Below are positions 6,976 to 13,328 of a stretch of DNA of 14,506 nt, in pieces. The notes beneath the pieces are model-generated. The model was not told where the DNA came from. It worked only from the letters and a program-made list of their open reading frames with translations, and searched no databases. This DNA is from an uncultured Desulfobacteraceae bacterium (GTDB taxonomy: Bacteria; Desulfobacterota; Desulfobacteria; Desulfobacterales; UBA2174). A program made the translations under genes and the position numbers. The stretch spans positions 1 through 14,506 of the forward strand of contig CALJLV010000161.1 in the NCBI GenBank assembly GCA_937982505.1, read 5' to 3'. Every line of letters starts with the position of its first letter. The stretch's first letter is position 1.

Positions 6976-7692
6976 ATGCCAGACTTTTCAGCCTTGACGC
7001 GCCGCCCGCCGCCCGGGATCGAGGCGCGGGCCGCCCTGGTGGCCGCCGCGGCCCGTCTGTGGTTCGGCACCGTGCGGGTGGAGATTCTCAATCCCTCGGT
7101 CTACCACAGCCATATCCGCAACCCGCACAGCGGCAACGTGGTGGGGGCTTCCTGGCACCGCCACGCCATTTTCCTCTTCTATTTTTTCCGCAACCTGGGC
7201 AGCAGCGGGATCATGATCAGCCGCAGCCGCGACGGGGAACTCACGGCCCGCGTGGCCCGGCGCTTCGGCTACACCGCCATCCGCGGTTCCTCCTCCCGGG
7301 GCGGCCCCCAGGCCTTTCGGGAAATGGTCGACTTCATGACCCGGCCGGGGGGCAAGCGCTTTTGCGGCACGGCGGTGGACGGCCCCCGGGGGCCGGCCCG
7401 GGTGCTCAAGAAGGGGATGCTGGCCATGGCCAAGGAGACCGGGGCCTGGTTTGTGCCCGTGGCCTGCTCGGCCGACCGGGTGTGGCGCTTTCCCCGGGCC
7501 TGGGACCGCACCATCCTGCCCCAGCCCTTCAGCCGGGTGCGCATCGACTTCGGTCAGCCCTTTCGGGTGCCGCCCCACATCTGCCCCCAGGATCTTGAAG
7601 CGTTGCGCCTCCAGACCGAAGGGGTGCTCAACCGGCTCACCGACCGGGTGGACCGCCTCTGCGGCCATCGACCGGCCACGCCCCCCTATTGA
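6976..7692 (+). CDS. Lysophospholipid acyltransferase-like protein, DUF374 family
   Basis: This 238-residue protein belongs to the DUF374 branch of the glycerophospholipid acyltransferase superfamily. Visible motifs in order are WHRHAIFLFYFF at 60-71 (the position of the usual HxxxxD block), SRSRDGELTARVARRFGY at 82-99, RGSSSRGG at 103-110 and VDGPRGPARVLKKG at 134-147 (the counterpart of the FPEGTR block). In this family these residues suggest transfer of an acyl chain to a lipid or lipid A-type acceptor, but the substrate is not known. The canonical NHxxxxD is not intact: WHRHAIF has no aspartate at the expected place, as is common in DUF374. GAGG at 6966-6969, six bases before the ATG, supports this start over a much longer upstream frame that is only a shadow of the UbiB-like gene. 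It follows that gene by 65 bases and precedes typA by 92. Confidence 0.88.
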   Translation: MPDFSALTRRPPPGIEARAALVAAAARLWFGTVRVEILNPSVYHSHIRNPHSGNVVGASWHRHAIFLFYFFRNLGSSGIMISRSRDGELTARVARRFGYTAIRGSSSRGGPQAFREMVDFMTRPGGKRFCGTAVDGPRGPARVLKKGMLAMAKETGAWFVPVACSADRVWRFPRAWDRTILPQPFSRVRIDFGQPFRVPPHICPQDLEALRLQTEGVLNRLTDRVDRLCGHRPATPPY

Positions 7693-7705
7693 GGCAGCCC
7701 ACCCC

Positions 7706-7733
7706 TTGTCAAAATCCGAAGCCGTCTTATTCT
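7706..7733 (+). promoter_or_regulatory. Candidate sigma-70 promoter of typA
   Basis: TTGTCA at 7706-7711 matches five of six -35 positions and TATTCT at 7728-7733 four of six -10 positions, with a 16-base spacer. It lies just after the acyltransferase stop and about 50 bases before the typA ATG, which would allow typA to be expressed apart from the two genes upstream. No experimental support. Confidence 0.45.
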
Positions 7734-7784
7734 CCCACGGCCCGCGGCCCAGACTCCCCTGACCCCATCCCATGGAAGACGTGT

Positions 7785-9626
7785 ATGCCCCTGACCGCCC
7801 GTAACGAGAACCTGCGCAACATCGCCATCATCGCCCACGTAGACCACGGCAAGACCACCCTGGTGGATGCCATGTTCCGCCAGAGCGGCATCTTTCGCGA
7901 CAACCAGGCCGTGGATGACCGGGTCATGGACACCATGGATCTGGAGCGCGAACGCGGAATCACCATCGCCGCCAAGAACTGCTCGGTGTCCTGGAAGCAG
8001 GTGCGCATCAACATCATCGACACCCCGGGGCATGCCGACTTCGGCGGCGAGGTGGAGCGGGCCCTGTCCATGGTGGACGGGGCCATCCTGCTGGTGGACG
8101 CTTCCGAAGGCCCCCTGCCCCAGACCCGCTTCGTGCTCAAGAAGGCCCTTCAGGCCGGATTGAAGATCATCGTCGTGATCAACAAGATCGACCGTCCCGA
8201 TGCCCGCCCCGAAGCGGTGCTGGACGAGATCTACGACCTGCTTATCGACCTGGACGCCAGCGACGAACAGCTCGAGTTTCCCCTGCTCTACGCCATCGGC
8301 CGCCAGGGCATCGCGCAGCGGACCCTGGCCGAGCCCGGCACCCACCTGCACGTGCTGCTGGACACCATCATCGACGAGATCCCCGGCCCGGCCTACGATC
8401 CGGCGGCCCCTTTCCAGATGCGCGTTTCGGATCTGGGCTACTCGGACTACCTGGGCCGCCTGGCGGTGGGCAAGATCTTCAACGGTACCGTGGCGGCCCG
8501 CGACGCCCTGGTCTGCGTCGGCCAGGAGGGCGCCATCCGGCCCTTGAAGGTCTCCAAGCTGCAGATCTACCAGGGCATCACCCTGCAGGCCGTGGACCAG
8601 GCCCAGCCCGGGGACATCGTGGTCCTGGCCGGCATCGAAGAGGTCATGATCGGCGACACCATCTGCAACGCCCGGGACCCCCGGGCGCTGGATCGGATCC
8701 ACGTGGATGCGCCCACGGTGTCGATGAAGTTCGTGCTCAACGACTCGCCCTTCGGCGGCCGCGAGGGGCGCTACGTGCAGATGAGCCGCATCCGCGAGCG
8801 GCTCGTCAAGGAGACGTTGCGCAACGTGGCCATCCAGGTGGAGGCCGGCGAGGACCGGGAAACCGTCCTGGTCAAGGGCCGCGGCGAGTTTCAGCTGGCC
8901 ATCCTCATCGAAACCATGCGCCGCGAAGGCTACGAGTTCTGCGTCGGGCGGCCCGAAGTGATCCTGCGCCCCACGGAGTCCGGGGTCCTGGAGCCCATCG
9001 AAGGCCTGCTGGTGGACTGCGAAGAGCGCTTCATGGGCATCGTCACCGAAAAGCTCACCCTGCGCAAGGGACGCCTGACCAACCTGGTCAACAACGGCAA
9101 GGGGCGGGTCCGTATCACTTTTTCCGTGCCCACCCGGGCCCTGATCGGCTACCGCGACGAGTTTCTCACCGACACCCGGGGCACCGGGATCATGCACGCG
9201 CGCTTTGAAGGTTACGAGGCCTACCGGGGCGACTGCCCCAGCCGCTTTTCCGGCTCCATCGTGGCCGACCGGGGCGGGGTGGCAGTGGCTTATGCCCTGT
9301 TCAACCTCGAACCGCGCGGGCGCCTTTTCATCGTTCCGGGAACGGCGGTCTACGAAGGCATGATCGTCGGCGAGCACAACCGCGGCAGCGACATCGACGT
9401 CAACCCCTGCAAGGAAAAGAAGCTCACCAATATGCGCGCCGCGGGCAAGGACGACAACGTGCTGCTCTCGCCGGTGGCGGCCCTGACCCTGGAGCAGGCC
9501 ATTGCCTTCATCCGCGAGGACGAGCTGGTGGAGGTCACCCCGGTTTCCGTGCGCCTGCGCAAGCAGCACCTGCCGGCCGAAAAGCGCCAGAAGGCCCTGC
9601 GTGCGCGGCGCAAGAGCGAGGGATGA
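7785..9626 (+). CDS. typA: Translational GTPase TypA/BipA
   Basis: This 613-residue GTPase of the EF-G/EF-4 group binds the ribosome and helps 50S assembly, mostly under stress or low temperature. The G1 motif AHVDHGKT is at 17-24, the switch-I RGITI at 57-61, G3 DTPGHADF at 79-86 and G4 NKIDRPDA at 133-140. The TypA-specific stretch DASDEQLEFPLLYA follows at about 157-170. Further along are LNDSPFGGREGRYV, the elongation-factor-like domain with VKGRGEFQLAILIETMRREGYEF-type sequence, and the C-terminal family domain with YRDEFLTDTRGTG and GEHNRGSDIDVNPCKEKKLTNMRAAGKDD-type sequence. Length matches E. coli BipA (about 607). The ATG is preceded by GGAAG at 7774-7778. Its stop is 17 bases from the convergent plsC-like stop, so the two transcripts must overlap or end within coding sequence. 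Long frames on the opposite strand are shadows. Confidence 0.98.
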   Translation: MPLTARNENLRNIAIIAHVDHGKTTLVDAMFRQSGIFRDNQAVDDRVMDTMDLERERGITIAAKNCSVSWKQVRINIIDTPGHADFGGEVERALSMVDGAILLVDASEGPLPQTRFVLKKALQAGLKIIVVINKIDRPDARPEAVLDEIYDLLIDLDASDEQLEFPLLYAIGRQGIAQRTLAEPGTHLHVLLDTIIDEIPGPAYDPAAPFQMRVSDLGYSDYLGRLAVGKIFNGTVAARDALVCVGQEGAIRPLKVSKLQIYQGITLQAVDQAQPGDIVVLAGIEEVMIGDTICNARDPRALDRIHVDAPTVSMKFVLNDSPFGGREGRYVQMSRIRERLVKETLRNVAIQVEAGEDRETVLVKGRGEFQLAILIETMRREGYEFCVGRPEVILRPTESGVLEPIEGLLVDCEERFMGIVTEKLTLRKGRLTNLVNNGKGRVRITFSVPTRALIGYRDEFLTDTRGTGIMHARFEGYEAYRGDCPSRFSGSIVADRGGVAVAYALFNLEPRGRLFIVPGTAVYEGMIVGEHNRGSDIDVNPCKEKKLTNMRAAGKDDNVLLSPVAALTLEQAIAFIREDELVEVTPVSVRLRKQHLPAEKRQKALRARRKSEG

Positions 9627-9643
9627 ACATAAGGCACCGGAAA

Positions 9644-10381
9644 TCAGCGCTTTTGTAGATCGTTCAGGGCCGAGGCGATCGTCTGGCGGACCAGCTCGGC
9701 CGTCTGGGCGACGTCCAGGTCCCTGAAACGCTCAGGGACCATGGGTTCCAGCACGTGCAGGCGGATGTGATGGCGGCCGTGGAAATTGAGGCTGTGCTTG
9801 GGCAGGGCCTCGCGGGTGCCGTGGATGACCACCGGCAGAATCGGCAGGCGCATCTGGTGGGCCAGGATGAAGGCGCCGGGCTTGAAGGGCTTGAGTTCGC
9901 CGCTGGCCGAGCGGGTCCCTTCGGGAAAGAAGTAGACCGAGCTGCCCGAACGCAGGGCGCGCTGGCAGGCCGCCATCATGCGTTCGACGCTCCGCCGGTC
10001 GCCCCGGCGCAGCCGGATATAGCCGTTGAGCGCCATGTTCCAGCCCACGAAGGGGAGCCGGAAGACCTCGGCCTTGGACACCCACTTGAAGGGGAAAAAA
10101 AGGCGGAAGGCGGCCAGGATGTCGAGCTGGCTCTGGTGGTTGGAAACGATGATGTAGGTCTGCCGGGGGTCGAGGCGATCGCGCCCGGTCAATGAAAGGC
10201 GCCAGGCCGGCATGGACCAGATGTACAGGCAGGCCCAGAAGGAAGTGAACATGTGCAGGGCCACCCGGCGCCGGTCAAAAGGGACCGTGAATATCCAGAT
10301 GACCAGGGCCGCGACGAACATCAGGGCCGAACTCAGGCCGATGTAGAGCAGGAACACAACGGCGATCAGGCGATTGACCAT
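9644..10381 (-). CDS. plsC: 1-acyl-sn-glycerol-3-phosphate acyltransferase (PlsC-like)
   Basis: This 245-residue membrane acyltransferase probably makes phosphatidic acid by acylating lysophosphatidic acid. A strongly hydrophobic N-terminal segment (about 5-33) would anchor it in the inner membrane. The catalytic HxxxxD block is His82 to Asp87 (NHQSQLD). The glycerophosphate-binding FPEGTRS is at 152-158 and LPILPVVIHGTRE is at about 179-191. Length is normal. I chose the ATG at 10381 because MVNRLIAVVFLLYIG opens with the membrane helix; the frame stays open further upstream but only through the divergent promoter region. No good Shine-Dalgarno is present, and a hairpin (10395-10417) sits just upstream. 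It converges with typA and diverges from the haemerythrin fusion gene. It differs in family from the DUF374 acyltransferase at 6976-7692. Confidence 0.9.
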   Translation of the reverse strand: MVNRLIAVVFLLYIGLSSALMFVAALVIWIFTVPFDRRRVALHMFTSFWACLYIWSMPAWRLSLTGRDRLDPRQTYIIVSNHQSQLDILAAFRLFFPFKWVSKAEVFRLPFVGWNMALNGYIRLRRGDRRSVERMMAACQRALRSGSSVYFFPEGTRSASGELKPFKPGAFILAHQMRLPILPVVIHGTREALPKHSLNFHGRHHIRLHVLEPMVPERFRDLDVAQTAELVRQTIASALNDLQKR

Positions 10382-10394
10382 GGCGCCAGGTCTT

Positions 10395-10417
10395 TCCCGG
10401 TCGGGAAGGGACCGGGA
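10395..10417. promoter_or_regulatory. 8-bp perfect inverted repeat before plsC-like gene
   Basis: TCCCGGTC (10395-10402) and GACCGGGA (10410-10417) pair perfectly around a 7-base loop. The repeat starts 13 bases upstream of the minus-strand ATG at 10381 and lies upstream of the -35 box of the divergent gene. It could be an operator or, in the plsC-like mRNA, a leader hairpin next to the start codon. There is no T-run on either side, so a terminator is unlikely. Confidence 0.5.
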
Positions 10418-10438
10418 CCGCTTGCGGATCAAATGGGC

Positions 10439-10467
10439 GTGACCCGTCAGGGCCACGGGTGTATAAT
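10439..10467 (+). promoter_or_regulatory. Sigma-70 promoter of the ferritin-haemerythrin fusion gene
   Basis: TATAAT at 10462-10467 is a perfect -10 box. GTGACC at 10439-10444, exactly 17 bases upstream, matches four of six -35 positions including the central TGAC. The start codon is 59 bases downstream. This is the best promoter match in the window. Confidence 0.65.
10442..10460. promoter_or_regulatory. Candidate operator between the -35 and -10 boxes
   Basis: ACCCGT (10442-10447) and ACGGGT (10455-10460) form a perfect 6-bp inverted repeat with 7 bases between. The dyad overlaps the end of the -35 box and ends two bases before TATAAT. A dimeric regulator bound here would cover the promoter. 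Its identity cannot be read from the sequence, and the repeat could be chance in GC-rich DNA. Confidence 0.4.
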
Positions 10468-10511
10468 GCGCTGAGGCCTTGCGAAAGCCCGCTACCCGCC
10501 GCCCCCCGAAC

Positions 10512-10517
10512 AGGAGG
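10512..10517 (+). promoter_or_regulatory. Shine-Dalgarno fixing the start of the haemerythrin fusion
   Basis: AGGAGG lies nine bases before the ATG at 10527, separated by a T-rich stretch. It decides for this start over the in-frame ATG at 10479, which has no ribosome site, lies only 12 bases from the -10 box, and would add an arginine/proline-rich leader unlike the family. Confidence 0.8.
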
Positions 10518-10526
10518 TCTTTTTTC

Positions 10527-11426
10527 ATGCCGCTCAAGCAGAATCAAGAAAGCATCCTGGACCTGTATCAAACCCAGGAACTGCGCATGGCGGAACTTTA
10601 CACCGCCTTTGCCAGGCGCTTTTCAATGGACCGCGAGTTTTGGCAGCGCATGGCCCGCGAGGAGCGCCTGCACGCCCGGATCGTGTCTTCGCTCAAGACG
10701 GCGGCGGCCAAGGGAGTGTTGTTGTTCGATCCCGGCAGGGTTGATACGCACGATATCGCCGCCATGACCGCGCGCATCGAAACCCTGATGCATCAGGGAG
10801 CCCAGGAGGTCATGGATCGCGTCATGGCCCTCTCTCATGCCATGGAAATCGAGTCCTCTCTGGTCGAATCGGGGGTCTTCACCCAGTTCAAAGCGCTCAC
10901 CGACAAGGCCCGCGAGGTGCTCCGGCGGCTCAACAACGAAAGCCTGGATCATGCCGCCTGGGTGCGCCGGGTATTGGACAGCGACGCCACCTTTCCAGAT
11001 GCGCCGCTTCAGGCCGGCGGGCATCTGATCTGGACCGAAAGCCTTTCGGTGAACGATTCGCGCCTGGATGATCAGCACCGGCTGCTTTTTGCCCTGATCA
11101 ACGATCTGGCCGACCTGCGGCTTTCCGGCGCCCCCCGGGAAACGCTGCTCAAGGTCGTCCAGCGCATGATCGCCTTTTCCGACGCCCATTTCGGGTCCGA
11201 AGACGACGTCATGATCGCCTCGGACTTTCCCCGCTTCGATGCCCACCGGCTTGAACACCAACTGTTTCTCGGCCAGATCCGCCGCTTCCTGAACGACTAC
11301 AGCGCCGGGCGCGAGCAGCTTTCGGACGAGATTTTGGCCTTTCTCAAACGCTGGTGGTTCCACCATACCGCGCAATCGGATCGCCAGTACGCCCTGTGGA
11401 TTCTCGAGCACGGCCGCCAGGCCTGA
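10527..11426 (+). CDS. Ferritin-like domain fused to bacteriohaemerythrin
   Basis: This 299-residue protein has two helical metal-binding domains. The C-terminal half (about 167-297) is a full bacteriohaemerythrin: Trp169, then diiron ligands His184 (DDQHR), His221 and Glu225 (HFGSE), His240 and His244 (HRLEH), His280 and Asp285 (HTAQSD), all at family spacing. Such domains bind O2 reversibly and serve as oxygen sensors, carriers or scavengers. The N-terminal half (about 8-150) looks like a rubrerythrin/ferritin-type four-helix bundle. It has Glu23 in MAELYTAF, Glu46 and His49 in EERLH, acidic residues in AMEIESS (about 107-109) and Glu138/Asp141/His142 in NNESLDHAAW. The fourth-helix spacing is not the usual ExxH, so its metal site is uncertain. 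No signal peptide or membrane helix is seen, so it is likely cytosolic. It stands alone as a transcript with its own promoter, divergent from the plsC-like gene. A role in oxygen or iron stress is inference. Confidence 0.85.
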   Translation: MPLKQNQESILDLYQTQELRMAELYTAFARRFSMDREFWQRMAREERLHARIVSSLKTAAAKGVLLFDPGRVDTHDIAAMTARIETLMHQGAQEVMDRVMALSHAMEIESSLVESGVFTQFKALTDKAREVLRRLNNESLDHAAWVRRVLDSDATFPDAPLQAGGHLIWTESLSVNDSRLDDQHRLLFALINDLADLRLSGAPRETLLKVVQRMIAFSDAHFGSEDDVMIASDFPRFDAHRLEHQLFLGQIRRFLNDYSAGREQLSDEILAFLKRWWFHHTAQSDRQYALWILEHGRQA

Positions 11427-11529
11427 GCGTGCTCCCCAAAATGCCCGCCGCGGCGCCCGGGTCCGGGGCCGCCGCGCCAGGCGCCGGTCAAGGAGGTCAT
11501 TCCGGGTCCTTTTTCCGTCCCTTGCGCCT
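11427..11529. other. Convergent gap with GC-rich hairpins, possible terminator
   Basis: This 103-base stretch separates the stops of the haemerythrin fusion and serA. It holds a GC-rich dyad (arms CGCGGCG and CGCCGCG, about 11443-11476). Closer to serA, AAGGA (11490-11494) can pair with TCCTT (11507-11511) just ahead of a short T-run at 11510-11514. That could end the plus-strand transcript, but the stem is short and the call is weak. Confidence 0.3.
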
Positions 11530-13152
11530 TCAGGCCCTGCACCCGGCGCCCGGCGCCGGCCCGATGGTTTCGGCGAACTCCAGGGGTGTGATGCTGCGCA
11601 CCAGCGGCAGTTCGCGGATCGCCGCCAGGGCCTCGGCCGGAATGCAGGTACTGGTCTTGAGAAAGATGATGTTGTGCTCCCCGCTGGCGTCCTGGCCCAC
11701 CTGCATCTGGTCGATGTTGATGTTGAAGCGCCCCAGGGTGGTGCCGATGCTGCCGATGGCGCCGGGCTTGTCCTGGTTGTAGATCAGGGCCAGGTGCCCG
11801 CAGGGGATCAGCTCCAGGCGAAAGTCGTTGATGCGCACCACCCGCGGATCATTCTTGCCGAAAAGGGTGCCCGCGACCGTGTTGCGCATCTCGGTGGTCT
11901 CGACGGTGACGGTGATCAGGCTCAGATAGATGTCGCTGTCGGTGCTGGTACTTTCGGCCACCCGGATCCCGCGCTCCTTGGCGATGGCCTGGGCGTTGAC
12001 GAAGTTGACGTCGTCCTTGACCTCCTTGGTCAACAGCCCCTTGAGGATGGCGATGGAGACCGGGGCCAGATCCAATCCCTTGAAATCGCCGGCGTACTCG
12101 ATGGTCACGGCCTTGATCGGTCCACACACCAGCTGGCCCTGGAGGCAACCGATCTGCTCGCCGATGTGCAGATAGGGACCGATCTTCTGGAGCAGTTCGC
12201 CGGTCACCGACGGGGCGTTGACCGCGTTGATGATGGTGCCGTGTTGCAGGTAGGCGATGATCTGCTCGGCCACGGCCACGGCCACGTTGGTCTGGGCCTC
12301 CTTGGTCGAGGCGCCCAGGTGGGGAGTGCCGATGACCCGCGGCAGCTTGAAGAGGGGATGGTCCCCCGGCGGCTCGGTCTCGAAGACATCCAGGGCCGCG
12401 CCGGCCACCTTGCCCGAGGCGATGGCTTCGGCCAGGTCCTTTTCCACCACCAAACCGCCCCGGGCGCAGTTGATGAGCATCACCCCGTCCTTCATCTGGG
12501 CGAAGGCCGCCGCGTCAATCATCCCCATGGTATCCTTGAGCTTGGGGACGTGGAGGGTGATGTAGTCGGCCCGGGCGTAAAGCTCGTCCAGGCGCACGCT
12601 CTCGAAACCGGCTTTTTCGATCTGCTCGGGAGTGACGAAGGGGTCGTAGACGACGACCTGCATCTTCAGACCCCGGGCCCGGTCGGCGACGATGGAGCCG
12701 ATCTTGCCCATCCCGATGACGCCCAGCACCTTGTTGTACAGTTCGCGGCCCTGAAGCGTCTTTTTGTCCCAGCGCCCCTGGCGCAGTGAAAGGGTCCCGT
12801 CCGGGATGTTGCGCGACAGGGCCATCATCATGGCGATGGCATGTTCGGCCGTGGTGATGACGTTGCCCCCGGGGGTGTTCATCACGATGACTCCGCGCTG
12901 AGTGGCCGCGCTGATGTCCACGTTGTCCAGCCCGATGCCGGCCCGACCCACCACCTTGAGCCGTCTGGCGGCCGCCAGCAGATCGGCGGTCACCTTGGTG
13001 GCGCTGCGGATCACCAGGGCGTCGTAGCCGCCGATGATCGCCTTGAGGGCTTCGGCATCCAGTCCGGTTTTCACCTCCACGTCGATCCCTTCGGCCTGGC
13101 GAAACATGTCGATGCCGATTTCTCCCAGATTGTCGCTGACCAGAACTTTCAT
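11530..13152 (-). CDS. serA: D-3-phosphoglycerate dehydrogenase, long ACT/ASB form
   Basis: This 540-residue enzyme oxidises 3-phosphoglycerate to 3-phosphohydroxypyruvate with NAD, the first step of serine synthesis. The substrate domain holds GRAGIGLDNVD at 69-79. The NAD loop GMGKIG is at 147-152 with the following acidic Asp170. The catalytic set is Arg231 (NCARGG), Glu260 (FETEPP) and His278 (TPHLGAST). An allosteric substrate-binding domain covers about 315-450, and a C-terminal ACT domain begins at about 452 (HLALIYNQDKPGAIGSIG). The length is that of the long type found in Bacillus and mycobacteria, not the 410-residue E. coli type. The ATG is preceded by AGGGGGAG at close spacing. 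The last residues (APGAGCRA) are an ordinary tail. It stands 176 bases downstream of murJ on the same strand, with its own promoter-like sequence, and converges on the haemerythrin fusion. Serine feedback through the ACT domain is possible but not shown. Confidence 0.97.
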   Translation of the reverse strand: MKVLVSDNLGEIGIDMFRQAEGIDVEVKTGLDAEALKAIIGGYDALVIRSATKVTADLLAAARRLKVVGRAGIGLDNVDISAATQRGVIVMNTPGGNVITTAEHAIAMMMALSRNIPDGTLSLRQGRWDKKTLQGRELYNKVLGVIGMGKIGSIVADRARGLKMQVVVYDPFVTPEQIEKAGFESVRLDELYARADYITLHVPKLKDTMGMIDAAAFAQMKDGVMLINCARGGLVVEKDLAEAIASGKVAGAALDVFETEPPGDHPLFKLPRVIGTPHLGASTKEAQTNVAVAVAEQIIAYLQHGTIINAVNAPSVTGELLQKIGPYLHIGEQIGCLQGQLVCGPIKAVTIEYAGDFKGLDLAPVSIAILKGLLTKEVKDDVNFVNAQAIAKERGIRVAESTSTDSDIYLSLITVTVETTEMRNTVAGTLFGKNDPRVVRINDFRLELIPCGHLALIYNQDKPGAIGSIGTTLGRFNINIDQMQVGQDASGEHNIIFLKTSTCIPAEALAAIRELPLVRSITPLEFAETIGPAPGAGCRA

Positions 13153-13222
13153 CTCTCCCCCTTGATGTGTGGCGGAAACCCGCGCCCCCGGCACCCGGGC
13201 CGGCGGAAAAACGCACGCCCCT

Positions 13223-13251
13223 AATAGCTCTTTTTACGGGGGGCTTGTCAA
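13223..13251 (-). promoter_or_regulatory. Candidate promoter of serA
   Basis: On the minus strand a perfect TTGACA (13246-13251) is followed after 17 bases by GCTATT (13223-13228), a poor -10 with three of six matches. A slightly better TATTAG is available at 19-base spacing. A strong -35 with a weak -10 fits a promoter that may need an activator. The serA ATG is 70 bases downstream. Confidence 0.45.
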
Positions 13252-13263
13252 GTGGCGGCTGCG

Positions 13264-13325
13264 GGTTCCACACGGCCTCGTCAACGTGTTGACGGGCTTT
13301 GCCGGGTTCCAGGTTCCAGATTCCG
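13264..13325. repeat. Short GGTTCCA heptad repeats between murJ and serA
   Basis: GGTTCCA occurs at 13264-13270 and then as a tandem at 13305-13311 and 13312-13318, followed by the variant GATTCCG at 13319-13325. The tandem ends just beside the murJ stop codon at 13329-13331. The unit length equals that of the repeat at 5051-5110 but the sequence is different. With so few copies this may be chance or a decayed larger array. Confidence 0.45.
13279..13294. promoter_or_regulatory. Palindrome upstream of the serA promoter
   Basis: CGTCAAC (13279-13285) and GTTGACG (13288-13294) form a perfect 7-bp dyad with a 2-base centre. The dyad ends 28 bases upstream of the TTGACA box of serA on that strand. 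Size and place fit the site of a dimeric activator or repressor. It has no T-run and is too small for a murJ terminator. Confidence 0.45.
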
Positions 13326-13328
13326 TTT

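Noticed and set aside
7686..9569. 627-residue open frame on the minus strand opposite typA
   Set aside because: It is an antisense shadow: GC-rich coding DNA with GC-rich third positions leaves the opposite frame open. Its protein is rich in His, Gly, Gln, Asp and Val without any domain, while the plus strand is an unmistakable TypA.
10479..10526. Upstream ATG as start of the haemerythrin fusion
   Set aside because: It lies too close to the -10 box to leave a normal leader, has no ribosome site, and adds a basic proline-rich stretch. The ATG at 10527 has AGGAGG nine bases upstream.
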